This document shows, in pieces, positions 47,336 through 59,300 of a stretch of DNA of 64,000 bases. Source of the DNA: Lepraria neglecta. Its lineage: Eukaryota; Ascomycota; Lecanoromycetes; Lecanorales; Stereocaulaceae. A program made the position numbers and the translations under genes. The notes under the pieces are model-generated. The model was not told the DNA's origin, did no database searches, and was given only the letters and a program-made list of their open reading frames with translations. Positions within the stretch are counted from its first letter, which is position 1. Every line of letters starts with the position of its first letter. The stretch spans positions 1,426,001 through 1,490,000 of the forward strand of contig CM065648.1 in NCBI GenBank assembly GCA_033220425.1. Reading direction: 5' to 3'.

Positions 47336-48877
47336 CTATAATATTAGCCTCCCAGGCTCAACCTGTAAGATCGTCTTGACCCTCTCCAGAAATACCCGCG
47401 CCCTCTTCTCCTCACCCTTCGCCGCACTAACACTAAATACATTCGTCGCCTCACCCGCCTTCGACCCGGCCATTATTCCCGCCGGCGGCTCATCAAGTCT
47501 CTTGCTTGCCACCGTTGACGACGCCTTGCCGGTTAAAATGTCATATATATCAGGTTGCCTTTGCGGTCCCGCTGTCGCGGTGAATGGCGTACCCGGCAAC
47601 GCAGTAATCTGCGGCATATAGCTCCCTCTTGAAGTCTTCGAGCTCACATTATTGAGACCAAGAACGTCGTTGAAAAGCTCATCGGCTGTAGATGCAGCCG
47701 TTGAGCGCGGCAATTCGTCGTTGGCCAATTCCGTGGCGCGGGTGATGAATGTTGAGAGGGGAAGCGTGACGCCTAGGGTGGCCTGGATGCGTTTCTGGAC
47801 TGAAAGCACGGAGGATAGAGATATAGGGACGGCGATTTCGGTTTCGGTTATTTCTAGTTCGATTGCTGTTGTTGGCTGAGCTTTGGTAGATGGAGGTGGA
47901 GTTGCTTCTTTCGGAGGCGCGGGTTTGGCATCGTTGAGATTAAGGTGTCCAAGTTTAGTGATCCGTGCGGATTGTTCCGAGGAGTAGGAGGGCGATATTT
48001 GGCCAAGGTAGGCTAGAACATCTCCTTTTAGTAATCGGCCTTTGGGGCCACTCGCGGGGATTTTGTCGGCTTCAGAGGTTGGAAGGCCTTTTTCGTGGAG
48101 GAGTTGGGCGATAGATGGGTATAGAGGATACGTTTGCTTTTGGGGTTTGCCTGGAGGTGGTGAGGATGATGAAGATTGTGACGGTTCCATAGGCGGCGTG
48201 TCTTCGCCTTTGGAGGAGGGTGGTGCTTCGGCTTGGGACTCAGATGATCGAGAGGCGTCGACGCCGGACTTCGTTTGTTCTTGAGGTGAGGATGTTGAGG
48301 CTGATTCTTCGGCGGGTATCGAGAGGCTGCTTAGGTCGTCGTCGGTCTCAGCTATCACCGCTATTCGAGTACCAACTTTGACGCCTTTTGCACCATCTTG
48401 TTGCTGTTATTCGGAAAATATTAGCTCAGTGTTCCAGGCACATCATGACTGACGGACAATTATCTTCGCCATTTTCCCATCATCTTGAGCTTCCACATCC
48501 ATTTGGGCCTTATCGGTCTCTATTTCGAGTAGCACATCGCCCGTGAAAAATGAGTCACCTGCACAATGGGAGATCAGCAACATGCCATCTTTGACTTCCA
48601 GTCCGGAGGCTTTCCATACCCTCTTTAACCTTCCAGCTGGCAATATTTCCCTCGGTCATTGTCGGTGACATTGCGGGCATTGTGAAATTTTGAGCAGCCA
48701 GCGTCCTCGAGCAACTTCGGAAACCTGCAATTGAAATCAGCACAGTCTTCACGAGGAAGCATTGCAGCCGGGTACATGTTCGGGGCTTTCCCACGAACCT
48801 CTTGAGGATGCATTGCGGTATACAGACCGGCTCGAGAGCCTAGTGATTTCTTTGGATGCTTTGCAAAAGGATGCCAT
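47336..48877 (-). CDS. PDX1: Pyruvate dehydrogenase complex protein X (E3-binding protein)
   Basis: Mitochondrial protein that anchors E3 to the pyruvate dehydrogenase core. Exon 1 (48877-48799) gives a basic presequence ([20 protein letters not shown]), spliced across 48798-48725 to [20 protein letters not shown]. The lipoyl domain follows with [20 protein letters not shown]; the lipoylated Lys is in ETDKA. Two more introns (donors GTATGG and GTCCGT) reach [17 protein letters not shown]. After a Ser/Pro linker comes the peripheral-subunit-binding domain [14 protein letters not shown]...[16 protein letters not shown]. There is no full acyltransferase active site, as expected for protein X rather than E2. 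Intact. Confidence 0.9.
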
Positions 48878-49161
48878 CGCTGCTAGCCACTGATAGGGAC
48901 ACAGTCCCTGGACATCAATGCAGGTGTGGTAGTAGTAGGTCCGTCAGCAAAGTCGGCGCAGTGAGGACGGAATTTCGGCGATGCCAAGACTGAAGCTCAT
49001 CATGAGCTTCAGATCCCTGCAGATTTTCTTCAAGACCGAGGAACTAGCTACCCCTCGCGGTCTTGAATATAATTAGCCAGTAATTATTAGTTTGCTGCCT
49101 ACGATACAAGAACAGGTACTACGTTGACTGCACTATAAGCACCACATCTTGAGTGGTCAAT
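48878..49161. promoter_or_regulatory. Divergent promoter, 284 bp
   Basis: Shared upstream region of PDX1 (-) and the second MFS gene (+). No specific site recognised. Confidence 0.4.
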
Positions 49162-51152
49162 ATGGCTTCAAACGATGAATCTACGCCACTGCTCTCTCAC
49201 AGAAATCCTTCAGCAAGCGAAGACAGTGACTCAGAATCATTGCATGCTATCGTGTAATTACCGCTCACGGCAGTGACTCCAACCTGCCGCTTCGAGGGTA
49301 GCCTGGCTCACCATCACCATCGGCTCTTGCTGCAGATTCTCCACTCTATCCTTATGTCCCAATTCTTTGCGGCCTACTATGTCTTGTTGCCGATCTTGGT
49401 GGAGGTTTAACCACCACTCCAGAAGTTCGTCTCCTTGAGGTCGCTATCTGCCGGGACTATTACCAGGTGCATGATCCAAGCAAAATTGGCCCACCTCCAC
49501 TCTCATACGTTGATGAAAGGTACTGTAAGCTCGATGATATTCAGGCGGACTTAGCATACCTTCGTGCATGGAGGGGCACGTTTATGATGATTCCCGGTAA
49601 GACGATCCACGCTTGCTTCAGGGGTCTAAGGCGCCTCAACATATCTCACGGACTAAGCTAACTAAGCTTTGCCGCTTTCCCTCAGGCCTGTTCCTCACTA
49701 TCCCCTTTGGACGCCTAGCAGATAAATGGGGGAGAAGGCCCGTCTTGGTTTTGGGCTTGCTCGGCCAAGTACTAGCTTATCTCTGGGTCCTCCTCGTTTG
49801 TGTGTATTTTGAAAGCTATAGAGATATACATGGGACTCATAAGTTGCTGGTATAGGCTATTTCCATGAGACTTTCTCAACCAAGGCAGTCTGAGCGTCCG
49901 CTGCATTTGTAGCAGTGGGGGGAGGTGCTCGTGCCCTAACCGCGGTCCTGAATAGTGTGATTACCGATGTCTGCCCCGAGAATAAACGGTAAGCTGCAGT
50001 TAAACCTAGGTTGATACAGCGCAATAGAGAACCTAAGTCCTGACATCTTTTGTTCAGGACCACTATATTTTACCTTCTTGGAGCTGCGGTTCTATTGACA
50101 GAGCTGGTATCAGCCCCTATTGGATCGTGGCTTCTCTCTAAAGACCTCTGGCTTCCACATTTCTTTGCAATCCCTATAATTCTTTCAGGATTCCTCTTTC
50201 TGTTTCTTCTCCCGGAGACTCTCCCGGAATCAGAGATCGAGCCCGTTTCTGATACACCAGAAGTGGCGGCCGTAAGTACATAGCATCTTCCCCACCGTTT
50301 TCCCACTTGTATTGAATGAGATTGAGCAGATTTCCTTCACATTCTTGGGGTTAAAAAATCTCAGCCAGCGGTTGAAAACCTCCATACGGGGTATCATCCG
50401 GAACCGAAACTTTCTAAATTGTCTTATTGTTGTTTTCTTCAATGCGCTTTCGCTAAGGTCCGAGTTATTGTTCTTACAATTCGCCTCACGACGACTCAAT
50501 TGGTCGCTCTCGCAAGCTGGATACCTTCTTTCCATCAGCGTACGTCCATCGTTCTCAAAGATACTAAGTCCCTCAAAACTCTAGACTTTACAACGCTGAC
50601 TTCTAAAACAGGCTCTGACCTCTCTAGTGGTCCTCTGCTTTCTCCCAGCTATCACTCGCTTTCTTGAAACCAAACGTGCCCAGCAATCCCTTCACGTCGA
50701 TCTATCAGTAATTAGATGCAGCCTCGCGCTTCTGGCGATCGGGAACTGCATAATAGGATTCAGTCAACAGAGCATAGTCCTTATTTTAGGTACGTCTCTT
50801 TCACCAAAAACACCCATACTGTCACGTTATTCTCTCACTGAGCTCTGTCTTCCCTTTCAAAGGCTTGATCGTCTTAGCTACCGGTAGAAGCGTCCCACAG
50901 GCTATGCAAGGCCTCGCTGCTTCCTTCACTAGCCGTTCAAACTTGGGGGCTGCTTATTCTGCAATTGCTTTCCTGGAACTTGCGGGTGGAATTGTAGGAG
51001 GTGTGGCTTTCGCGGGCTTATTTGAGCTTGGGTCACACATAGGTGGAGAGGCTGGGGGGGGGGCTTGGGGCTACCATTCTGGACGAGCGCGGTGCGTACT
51101 ACCTGTACACCTTTCCTTTATCTCTTCTCGGACGAAGTATCAGGCGTCTTGA
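49162..51152 (+). pseudogene. MFS multidrug-type transporter with two lesions
   Basis: Fungal MFS transporter: start MASNDESTPLLSHRNPSASE, first helix region LYPYVPILCGLLCLVADLGG, loop 2-3 motif FGRLADKWGRRPVLVLGLLG, GGGARALTAVLNSVITDVCP, then LLGAAVLLTELVSAPIGSWL and later helices. It is built from about eight exons; introns near 49257-49312, 49597-49685, 49800-49857, 49990-50057, 50271-50330, 50540-50611, 50789-50861. Two defects: TGA at 49891-49893 where the family has Trp (TKAV*ASAAF), and a G10 run at 51054-51063 where a one-base change is needed to continue to LPFWTSAV. TGG to TGA is a RIP-type change, and the gene lies 250 bp from the RIP-mutated block. The G run could be a sequencing error; the TGA is harder to dismiss. 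Confidence 0.82.
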
Positions 51153-51402
51153 TTCACAAGTAGTTGACCATGACTAACATGAGGTGTCGGGTTTCCTAGG
51201 TCCTTCCCCTTATGGGGCTTTGTTTTTCAGTTGGCTTCCGCTTAAAGAGAAGAGATTCTTAGAATTCATGGGCGCGGTTGTCTTAGATTACAATACAACG
51301 TGCGGCAAAGGATCAGGCCTGTTGATGGGTTTAGCTTTCTCGGCTAGATTATGCTTATAACACCGAATTGTCAGGGGCCTACCTAGAGCGAGTCGATAGG
51401 GG
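51153..51402. other. Boundary between gene space and repeat block
   Basis: Base composition is still close to genic. No gene recognised. Confidence 0.5.
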
Positions 51403-51582
51403 TGTAATATGACTAGAAGAACATATCTAAGGAGAGAAGATAGATACATGAAGCCTGCGCGTCTTAGAGACGCGCCAAGCCGCTAGCCATGAGCGCTGAG
51501 CGATGATCGAACGTTCGATAACCATGCTCTATACTACGCGTATCGGCAACAACAGTAAGCAAGCAATGGCCAAGCCGTGACA
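51403..51582 (-). repeat. LTR of fossil element A
   Basis: 180 bp with TG...CA ends, directly followed on its inner side by a G-rich purine tract expected beside a 3' LTR of a minus-strand element. No second copy is in the window. Confidence 0.6.
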
Positions 51583-52013
51583 CTACCCCCCCCTTTAAGC
51601 AAGTATCATCCCTGATGCGGAAGGCAAGGCGACTATAGCCGACTCGGACTACCTGGTTTGTTCGGGTAGCGCGTATAGAAGTCGTCGACTATATCCTGAG
51701 CGTTGCCAAATTCGCCGCCATCCGCATAGTACCATTGGCGGTCCGGTTGTTGCTCGTTCTTCTATCAGACCCGGAACTATAGATAGTAGCCGCGACCGAA
51801 TAGTCTAGTATCTAAGATGTCGTCGATCTCCTACTCTTCCTAGTTATCTACTATAATAGGTCTTGGCGGCTCTATTCGCTGACCAGGTAAAGGGTCTATA
51901 GATACTTTTCGTAGTAGACTAGGGTAGAAGATATTATATATTTATATACTAGATAGGAGTTCTAGGCGGTAAGATAATCTAACTTTATCTAATACCTTAA
52001 ATAGTCCTAGTAT

Positions 52014-52018
52014 CTTAT
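52014..52018. repeat. Target-site duplication CTTAT, left copy
   Basis: CTTAT directly outside the left LTR of element B; matching copy at 58387-58391. Confidence 0.85.
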
Positions 52019-52244
52019 TGTAACGGGGTCTAGGTATGCGTGACTGATACAACTGGTGGATTTGCTACTAGATAGACTGAATCCTAAGGAACTTAGGTAG
52101 GAGTCCTCAGAGACAACATATTTATCAAGGGAGATTGCACCCTCGTATCAAGCCGATCCACTATATAACTTGCGCTATCGCATAGCCGCACCAGAGGGAT
52201 AGTCTCCCGAATCTAGTCTAGTATCTCTATGATCGGCCCTTATA
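52019..52244 (-). repeat. LTR of fossil element B, left copy (3' LTR)
   Basis: 226 bp; direct repeat of 58161-58386. This copy keeps more CA/TG dinucleotides, so it is less RIP-changed than the other. Confidence 0.9.
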
Positions 52245-54924
52245 ATTATCCTCTCTTTTCCAAGACGAGCTTCTATAAGGTAGTAAGCGTAGGAAGAAGA
52301 ATAATAGCAATTAGCTACCCCTATCGGAGTAGCTTTACAGTACGCCGGTACTCTATTATATAGATATTATACTAATACGCTAGTAATTATCAGATAACTA
52401 CCGAGTAGACGAGATCCGACTCGAAGTCCGAGTCGATTAGTTAGATCGATATCTTTCGAACTTTAATCCTTCTGTCTTATATAACGCTTTAGTCTTATTA
52501 AAACTATAAAAACCTCTCTAGTAGGTAGGAAAATGGATAAAAGAGTACTATCGTTTATAGTATAGCTATAGATATTAATACTTTCTTCTACCTTTGCCCT
52601 TATTCGTAGACGTAGGTTTCTTTAGAATATATTATTATAGCCTCCTTCCGGTAGCTACCGATTCTACTATAGATCTATTAGGGTATTCCTTATAAAACTT
52701 TCCTAATAGCTTCCGTAGATAAGAGACCCCCTTAAAGGGTTCCTAAATATCCTCTAAATTAGGATAACCTTCCTAATAGATTTAATAGTATAGGCCTTCT
52801 GCCTTACTATCCTCACTGGGTTTAAAAATTATACTATCTATAATACTAGCGATAATATAGTCCTGTATATCGCCCTCGTCGAATTCTATATCCTCTAGGC
52901 TTTAGCTTATCTCCCCCTACTTTAAAGAGTCCTTTTCTAGTAAGGATATATAGAATATATTATAAATTCGCTAGCTATCCGGTAGCTTTAGTTAGTATAA
53001 CTATAAGCCGATAATATCTATAATAAGAAATAGACTGAATTTCTTAAACTCTAGCTTCCTATTTCGCTTTATCTTTATATACTTAGTATTTAACTAAATA
53101 TAGTCGCCGACTTTATAGTCTCGTAGCTTCTAATATCTATTAGCGAACTCTACTTATAATTACTATATAGCTAAGATAGTATCCTTATATACGCCTATTA
53201 GTATAAATAAGTATTTTATATTATTAACTACAGCGCGAGAACGAGATTTTAGATTAATTTCCTTATCCTAAGATATCCTTAGACTATAGCTAAGGTTAGC
53301 CTCGAATAGCGATATACTAGTAGTAGAGTTCTTTATATTATTATAAGCGAACTCGGCTATAGGTAACTACTATATCTAGTCGTCCTACTCCTAGCAGATA
53401 AATACTTATAAGTATTATTCTATAGTACTATTCTATTACTTAGTCTAGCTATTAGTCTAAGGGTAAAAAGCTATTAAGAGGCGACGTCTTACCCCTAGGA
53501 AATATATAAGGCTAGACCAGAACTAAGAGGTAAATAGTAATCTACGGTCTATTACTATAGAGTCCGGTAATCTATAATAGCGAACTAGGTTCTTAATTAG
53601 TACCTAGGCGAACTACTTAGCGTCGAGCGTCTTATCTACTACTATATAATATAATATCTTTATAAGACGGTCTACGATTATAAAGATCGAGTTATATATA
53701 TACCTACGCCAATCTTTCGATAGGGGTAGCCTAGTTACGAAGTCTAATAATATATCCTTCTATTTATAAATAGGGACTAGTAAGGGTATTAACTTACTAT
53801 ACGGTTTATACCTTAATAATTTAATTATAGCGTATATAGAGTATATAGCGACGTATTCGCTTATATCCTTGGCAAGCTTCGGCTAGAAGTACTTATATTA
53901 AATAAGTACTTAAGTCTTCTTAATACCGAAATAGCCTACTAGCGGACTATTATAATAGTATTCTATAATAACGTCTTATAATACCTTAGGAATATATATT
54001 CGTCCCTTATAGTATAGTCTACCTCTAGTAAGACTATAGGGTTAGCTACTTAGGTCGCTTAGAGAGTTAATTATAGATTTCTTTAATTATTCTATAATAT
54101 TCCTTATATAATTATCCTTAAGAGTTAACTCTTCGAGTTAATTATTAAAAGACTAATCCTTAATAGAGTCGCCCGTAGAGTCTTCGATTATAATAGTAGC
54201 TTATATTTAGGCCTACTATCCGTATATACCGGGTACCCTATTAGTACCGGTAATAAGTATCTAAAAGTAGCCTACTATAAAAGTAGACCGCTCTATAGTA
54301 TAGAACCCTCGTAGGGTATACTTCAGCTTATTAAGTAGATAATAGTTCTCTCGTTTAGTAATACTATTATCCTACTTATAGTCAGGGATCTAACTTAGTA
54401 GATCCGCGGGATTATATTTCCCCTAACGATATTTAATAGTAAAGTTATAGCGACTTAGTTCTTATACCTAACGAATCTAATAACTATTTAGTTATATAGT
54501 ATTTATAAATCTCTTAAGATTATAATAATCTGTTAAGACCTAAGTCTTATACCTACTACCCTTATAGTAGTAGCGCTAGTATTTAAATAACTTAATAATA
54601 GCTAATAGTTCTTTATTATACGTATTATACCGGGTCTCTACCGGAATTTATTTATATAAGTAGTATACTACTAGGTACTAAACTTCGCTATATAACTGAC
54701 TCAGGATACTACTAATAGTATAGCCCGATATATTAGTCTCTACCCGTATTAGTAGTTCTGGGTTAAAGTACCTTAGTACCGGTATAGTAGTAAAAGCTAT
54801 CTTTAAATCTTTAAAGGCCTTCTTTACCTTAGGTATAAGAATAAATAGAGTCTTAGAGCTCTTTTTATTTATCTTAGTACCTCTAGATATAGTAATTATA
54901 TCCCTCTATACGTTAAAGACTACT

Positions 54925-55125
54925 TAGGTATATAAGTCTATATCTTTAGTAGCTACTCGGGCGTACGAGTTAATACCTTTAAAGACTACTTGGGCGTATA
55001 AGTCTATATCTAGAGTACCTTTAGATATAATATTTATATCCCTCTATACTATATCTCTAAATATAATATCTATACTTCTCTATATATTAGAGACTACTAG
55101 GGCGTATAAGTCTATATCTCTTTTA
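54925..55125. repeat. Tandem repeats inside element B
   Basis: Three degenerate copies of a unit containing GGGCGTATAAGTCTATATC, spaced about 60-110 bp, within fossil B. Confidence 0.55.
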
Positions 55126-56689
55126 GGTAGTAATATCTTTATTAACTCTATTAGAGGAGCTATAATATAACTAAACCCCTTAATAAACCTGCGATAGAAA
55201 TTCGCAAAGCCTACGAAGACCTGAATCTCTCGAATAGATTTTAGTTCTAGCCAGTTCTTAACTAACTAGATACGGTCTTCCTCTATACTCACCTCTATAG
55301 GGGCGATAATATAGCCTAGGAAGTATACCTTATCTATATTAAAACAATACTTCTAAAGATTAATAAATAGGCTATACTATCTTAATTTATCTAGAACCTA
55401 CTTTATAGCCTTAACGTACTTAGTACTAATATCTTGCGTATAAATAAGAATATTATCAAGGTAAATAATATAGAAGATATCTAGCTTTTCGGCTAATACT
55501 TGATTAATATACGCTTAGAACGTTATAGGGGCATTTATAAGCCTAAATAGTAAGACTTAGTACTCGAAGTAACTATAACGTATTCTAAACGTAGTCTTCT
55601 ACTTATTACCCTTCTTAATATAAAGGCGGTAATATATAGTAGTTAGATCTAATTAAGTATACCTCTTAGCTATAGCTAGGTAATTAATAGATTCTCTAAC
55701 GAGGGGAAGAGGGTACCGATTCTTGATTATAATTATATTTAGTCCTCGATAGTCTATATAGAGGCGTAGACCTCTACCGGGCTTTCGTACGAAGAGGATT
55801 AGTAACCCTGCCAGTAATATAGATAGCCGTATAAAGCTATTAGTAAGGTTACTCTTAATATAGCCTTATAAGGTCTCGAGCTCTACCTTATTCAGGTTAT
55901 AGATAGGACTATAGGGCGGCTATTACTCGTCTATAAGGTTGATAGCGTAATCTACAGGTCCGTACTCTAGTAACCCTATAGTACTACTATCCGAAAAGAC
56001 GTTAGATTACTCGCTATACTCCGGCGGTATTTGTACTGTCTTAGTAGCAGTACTACTTGCCTAACCGATATATACGTAACGATCCCTATAGACCGGAGGC
56101 TCGTTAGCGTTTACTACTTGACGTATATATATAATAAAATAGTATACTTCCTTACTAATAGTAAGCTGAGTAAACTCCTTCGGATCTATAATATCTACTC
56201 GATAAGTAGTTATAAGAGCTACTACCGTAGTATAGATCCTCTACCGGAATAACTTCTTAACCTAATTAATATCTAGATTCGCTATAGTTAGCTATAGTAT
56301 ACCAAGAATCATTTAGGTATTAATATCTATAGCGAGAAAGGTATCCTAAAAGTAGCGGACTTAGCTTTATTCGTCCTCTTACTAGAATTCGATATAGTAT
56401 ATCCTATAGGTCTTTACTACCTCTCTATAGATTATACTTAGCCTAATATTAGTATTAAATACTAGTAAGCCCATCTTCTAGGCACTTATACGGTTAATAA
56501 TATTTACTTTAGTACTACTATCTACTAGTATACTAAAAGTCTTAGTCTTACCCTTTATATTTAGTACTAGGATATTACTAATAAAGATACTATCTATCTT
56601 TAATAGTTCCTTAATTCGCTAGGTTATAGTGTAAACCTTTACCGCCTATATCCTTATATTAATAATAGATTCTATATTAGTAGCTAGCA

Positions 56690-56765
56690 GGGTATTCGAT
56701 TCGATATTCGACTTAGTATTCGATTCGATATTTGACTCGATATTTAACTCGATATTCTAACTCGG
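56690..56765. repeat. Short tandem repeat inside element B
   Basis: About six degenerate copies of a 10-15 bp unit (TCGATATTCGACT-like) within the gag/protease side of fossil B. Confidence 0.7.
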
Positions 56766-58160
56766 ACTAGCGTTACCTAATAAGATATCTATTAGCTCGG
56801 ATTTATCGACGGGGGGAGTTATTATAATTACTCTTTATATAGGTATAGCGGTTAAAGCTATTACTATACCTACTTGTTTTTTACTATATCGAGTATTACT
56901 TAGGTATTATATAATATTTGTTCCTTTACTATATAATCGCGTGTCTTATATCTAGATAACCCGTATTTAAAGTAAGCCTAATCTTTCTATTAGCGGTCCC
57001 GGATATCTTTAGATAATTTATCCTTCTATATAATAAAGGGAGGCTTATTACCTAAGTCCTTCTTACTATTATAACCCTTCTTCTAATTATAATTAGCTAT
57101 TTAGTTAGATTTATTATCCTTCTTTGAAACTTAGGGTTTTATAGACCCCTTAGGACGAGACTTATCTCTCTATCCGTCCTTCTATATATATATTTTTACT
57201 ATTTTCTTATATTAGTAAACCTGATATAATAGTTCGTATATAGTCTTTGGCCTAGAAATTAGCTTGTCTAGCTTTATCCTATACTTCTAAAGTAGTTATA
57301 CTTAGAAGTAGTCGAAGAATTATTAATTAGTAAAAGATTATTCCCTATTAAGGGCCCTAAAGCGAATACACAGCTTATACGTATAGTTATAATACTTATT
57401 AACCGAATTACCCTTCTACTACCTTATATTTACTAGTTTCTAGCTACCTTCGGTATATACCTCGTCTTTATTACCCTTAAGGAACTTATATAATAATATC
57501 TTGAAATATATCTATAAGTTAGCCCCTACCGGGAACTATAGTAACCAAGACTTCTAGTTAGTCTTAGCTCTATCCTCTAGGAAGCCTATAGTATAAGCGA
57601 CTTTCTTCTTTATTTCCTCCCTTTAATATACTTAGCCTACTAGTATCTCGCCTTTAGGATCTTCTTACTTAAAGCCCTTAGTATTAAACTAACGCTCGTA
57701 TTCGTATAGAAAGTTATCTAGTTCCTCCGGGGTATTACCCTTATATAGCTTTAGGTCTTTTATCTTTAAGCTTAGGATCGATCTCTTTACTATCCCTTAC
57801 GTCTTAAAACTTAATAAGGCCTATTAATAGTATATCTAATAGGCCTAAAACGCCGTATACTCCTCGGTATTTACCTATATTATACTGGTACCGGCTTCTT
57901 CGCCCGCGTTGGCTCCTCTAAGCGTACTATCGCTAGGATCTAATCTAAATTATTATCTTACTCCCGCTAAGGAAGCTATTATAACTTATAGTTAACTATT
58001 CGATTTAATATTCGATTCGAATTTTAACTAACTAGCTCGACGCGGGCGTTAATTAGTAGGTAGATAGCGGTGACGGTAGTTATAGCGTTGGTTAGTTATT
58101 AGACGGGTATACCCCCCTTACTATCGTGTCGATAATAGCGAGAGTTTTAGGATTCAGAAA

Positions 58161-58386
58161 TATAACGGGGTCTAGGTATACGTGACTGATATAACTGGTA
58201 GATTTACTACTAGATAGACTAAATCCTAAGGAACTCAGGTAGGAGTCCTTAGAGACAATATATTTATCGAGGGAGATTGCACCCTCGTATCAAGCCGATC
58301 TACTATACGACTTACGCTATCGTATAGCCGCAGTAGAGGGATAGTCTCTCGAACCTAGTCTAGTATCTCTATAGTCGGCCTTTATA
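58161..58386 (-). repeat. LTR of fossil element B, right copy (5' LTR)
   Basis: 226 bp; matches 52019-52244. Followed by the CTTAT duplication at 58387-58391. Confidence 0.9.
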
Positions 58387-58717
58387 CTTATTATCTAGTT
58401 TTCTACTTAGATATTCTATACTTATATTCTAACTAGATAGGAATACTATATCTCCTTTATCGTATATAACGTTAGACTACTTCTTATTAGCTTAATCCGT
58501 TATCCTCCTACGGCTTATAATAGATTATTTAGTTATAAAGTCTAAGACTTTTATTATATAGTCTGCGATATTATTTGCCTTAGTATACTAGATATACTTA
58601 TAAGCTATAGATCTAGTATCTATAGATAGAGAGAAAGATATCTAAGGGTAGAAACCTTTATTAGTAAAGAAGGGAGTTATTCCTATAGTACTAGTAATAG
58701 AGTTATTATCTATAATA

Positions 58718-59300
58718 TAGCCCGGAAAGATATAGGATAGTATAGGATATTGGCTCTCTTACCTATCCCGGGGTATAGTATAGTATTAAGGTCTGAAATC
58801 CTATACTATTAGTAGGAGGTATAGGATCTCAATAGGATATCCTACGATATAGGATATTAGTAGGATTATCTAATAGTACGGGATATTTTCGGGATATCCT
58901 AGTAGCGGATAAGATAAGACCTATACTTGGAATTTCTAGTTATTATTCTAGTTATCAAAACTTTAAATATTTTTTTAAATACTCTATAATTCTATATTTT
59001 CTACTAGAATATCCTATATTATAGAATATTCAAAAAAACATTTGAAGTTTTAATAACTAGAATAATAACTAGAAATTCCAAGTATAGGTCTTATCTTATC
59101 CGCCACTAGGATATCCCGAAAATATCCCGTACTATTAGATAATCCTACTAATATCCTATACCGTAGGATATCCTATTGAGATCTCATCCTATATCTCCTA
59201 AAAGATATAGGATTTAGGATCTTCTAATCCCATCCCATACCGGAATCCCATACCCAACCCTTGGGATATCCTATAGGATATCCTATATCTTTCCGGGCTA
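58718..59300. mobile_element. Foldback (MITE-like) element, 583 bp
   Basis: The ends TAGCCCGGAAAGATATAGGA and its inverse match as terminal inverted repeats; inner arms at about 58826-58964 and 59044-59186 are near-perfect inverse copies around a loop of about 80 bp, so most of the element folds as a hairpin. TA flanks each end, either as part of the repeat or as a TA target duplication of Tc1/mariner type. It has no coding frame, is rich in the palindromic unit GGATATCC, and sits inside fossil element A. Confidence 0.82.

Larger units (their letters stand above)
52019..58386 (-). mobile_element. Ty3/Gypsy retrotransposon B, full length but broken (fossil)
   Basis: A 6,368-bp element on the minus strand, bounded by two 226-bp LTRs and a 5-bp CTTAT duplication. 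It has a purine-rich tract on the minus strand just inside the left LTR (about 52245-52262), which fixes the orientation. Recognisable remains in Gypsy order: gag with a zinc-knuckle region (about 57900-56930), protease region, reverse transcriptase (about 55900-55100), RNase H, integrase (about 54100-53300). It is inserted in the integrase region of element A. Very many breaks and extreme RIP. LTRs differ at about 23 of 226 positions by eye, nearly all transitions; since RIP makes these, they cannot be used as a clock. Confidence 0.88.

Noticed and set aside
48555-48794. GTG-started frame as N-terminus of PDX1
   Set aside because: An upstream exon from ATG 48877 spliced at 48798-48725 gives a proper mitochondrial presequence in the right frame.
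49250-49320. Early stop in the second MFS gene
   Set aside because: A short intron (GTGTAA...GGGTAG) removes it and restores the N-terminal region, so it is not counted as a lesion.
56031-56252. 73-codon plus-strand frame in the repeat block
   Set aside because: Chance open frame in RIP-mutated DNA on the antisense side of fossil element B.
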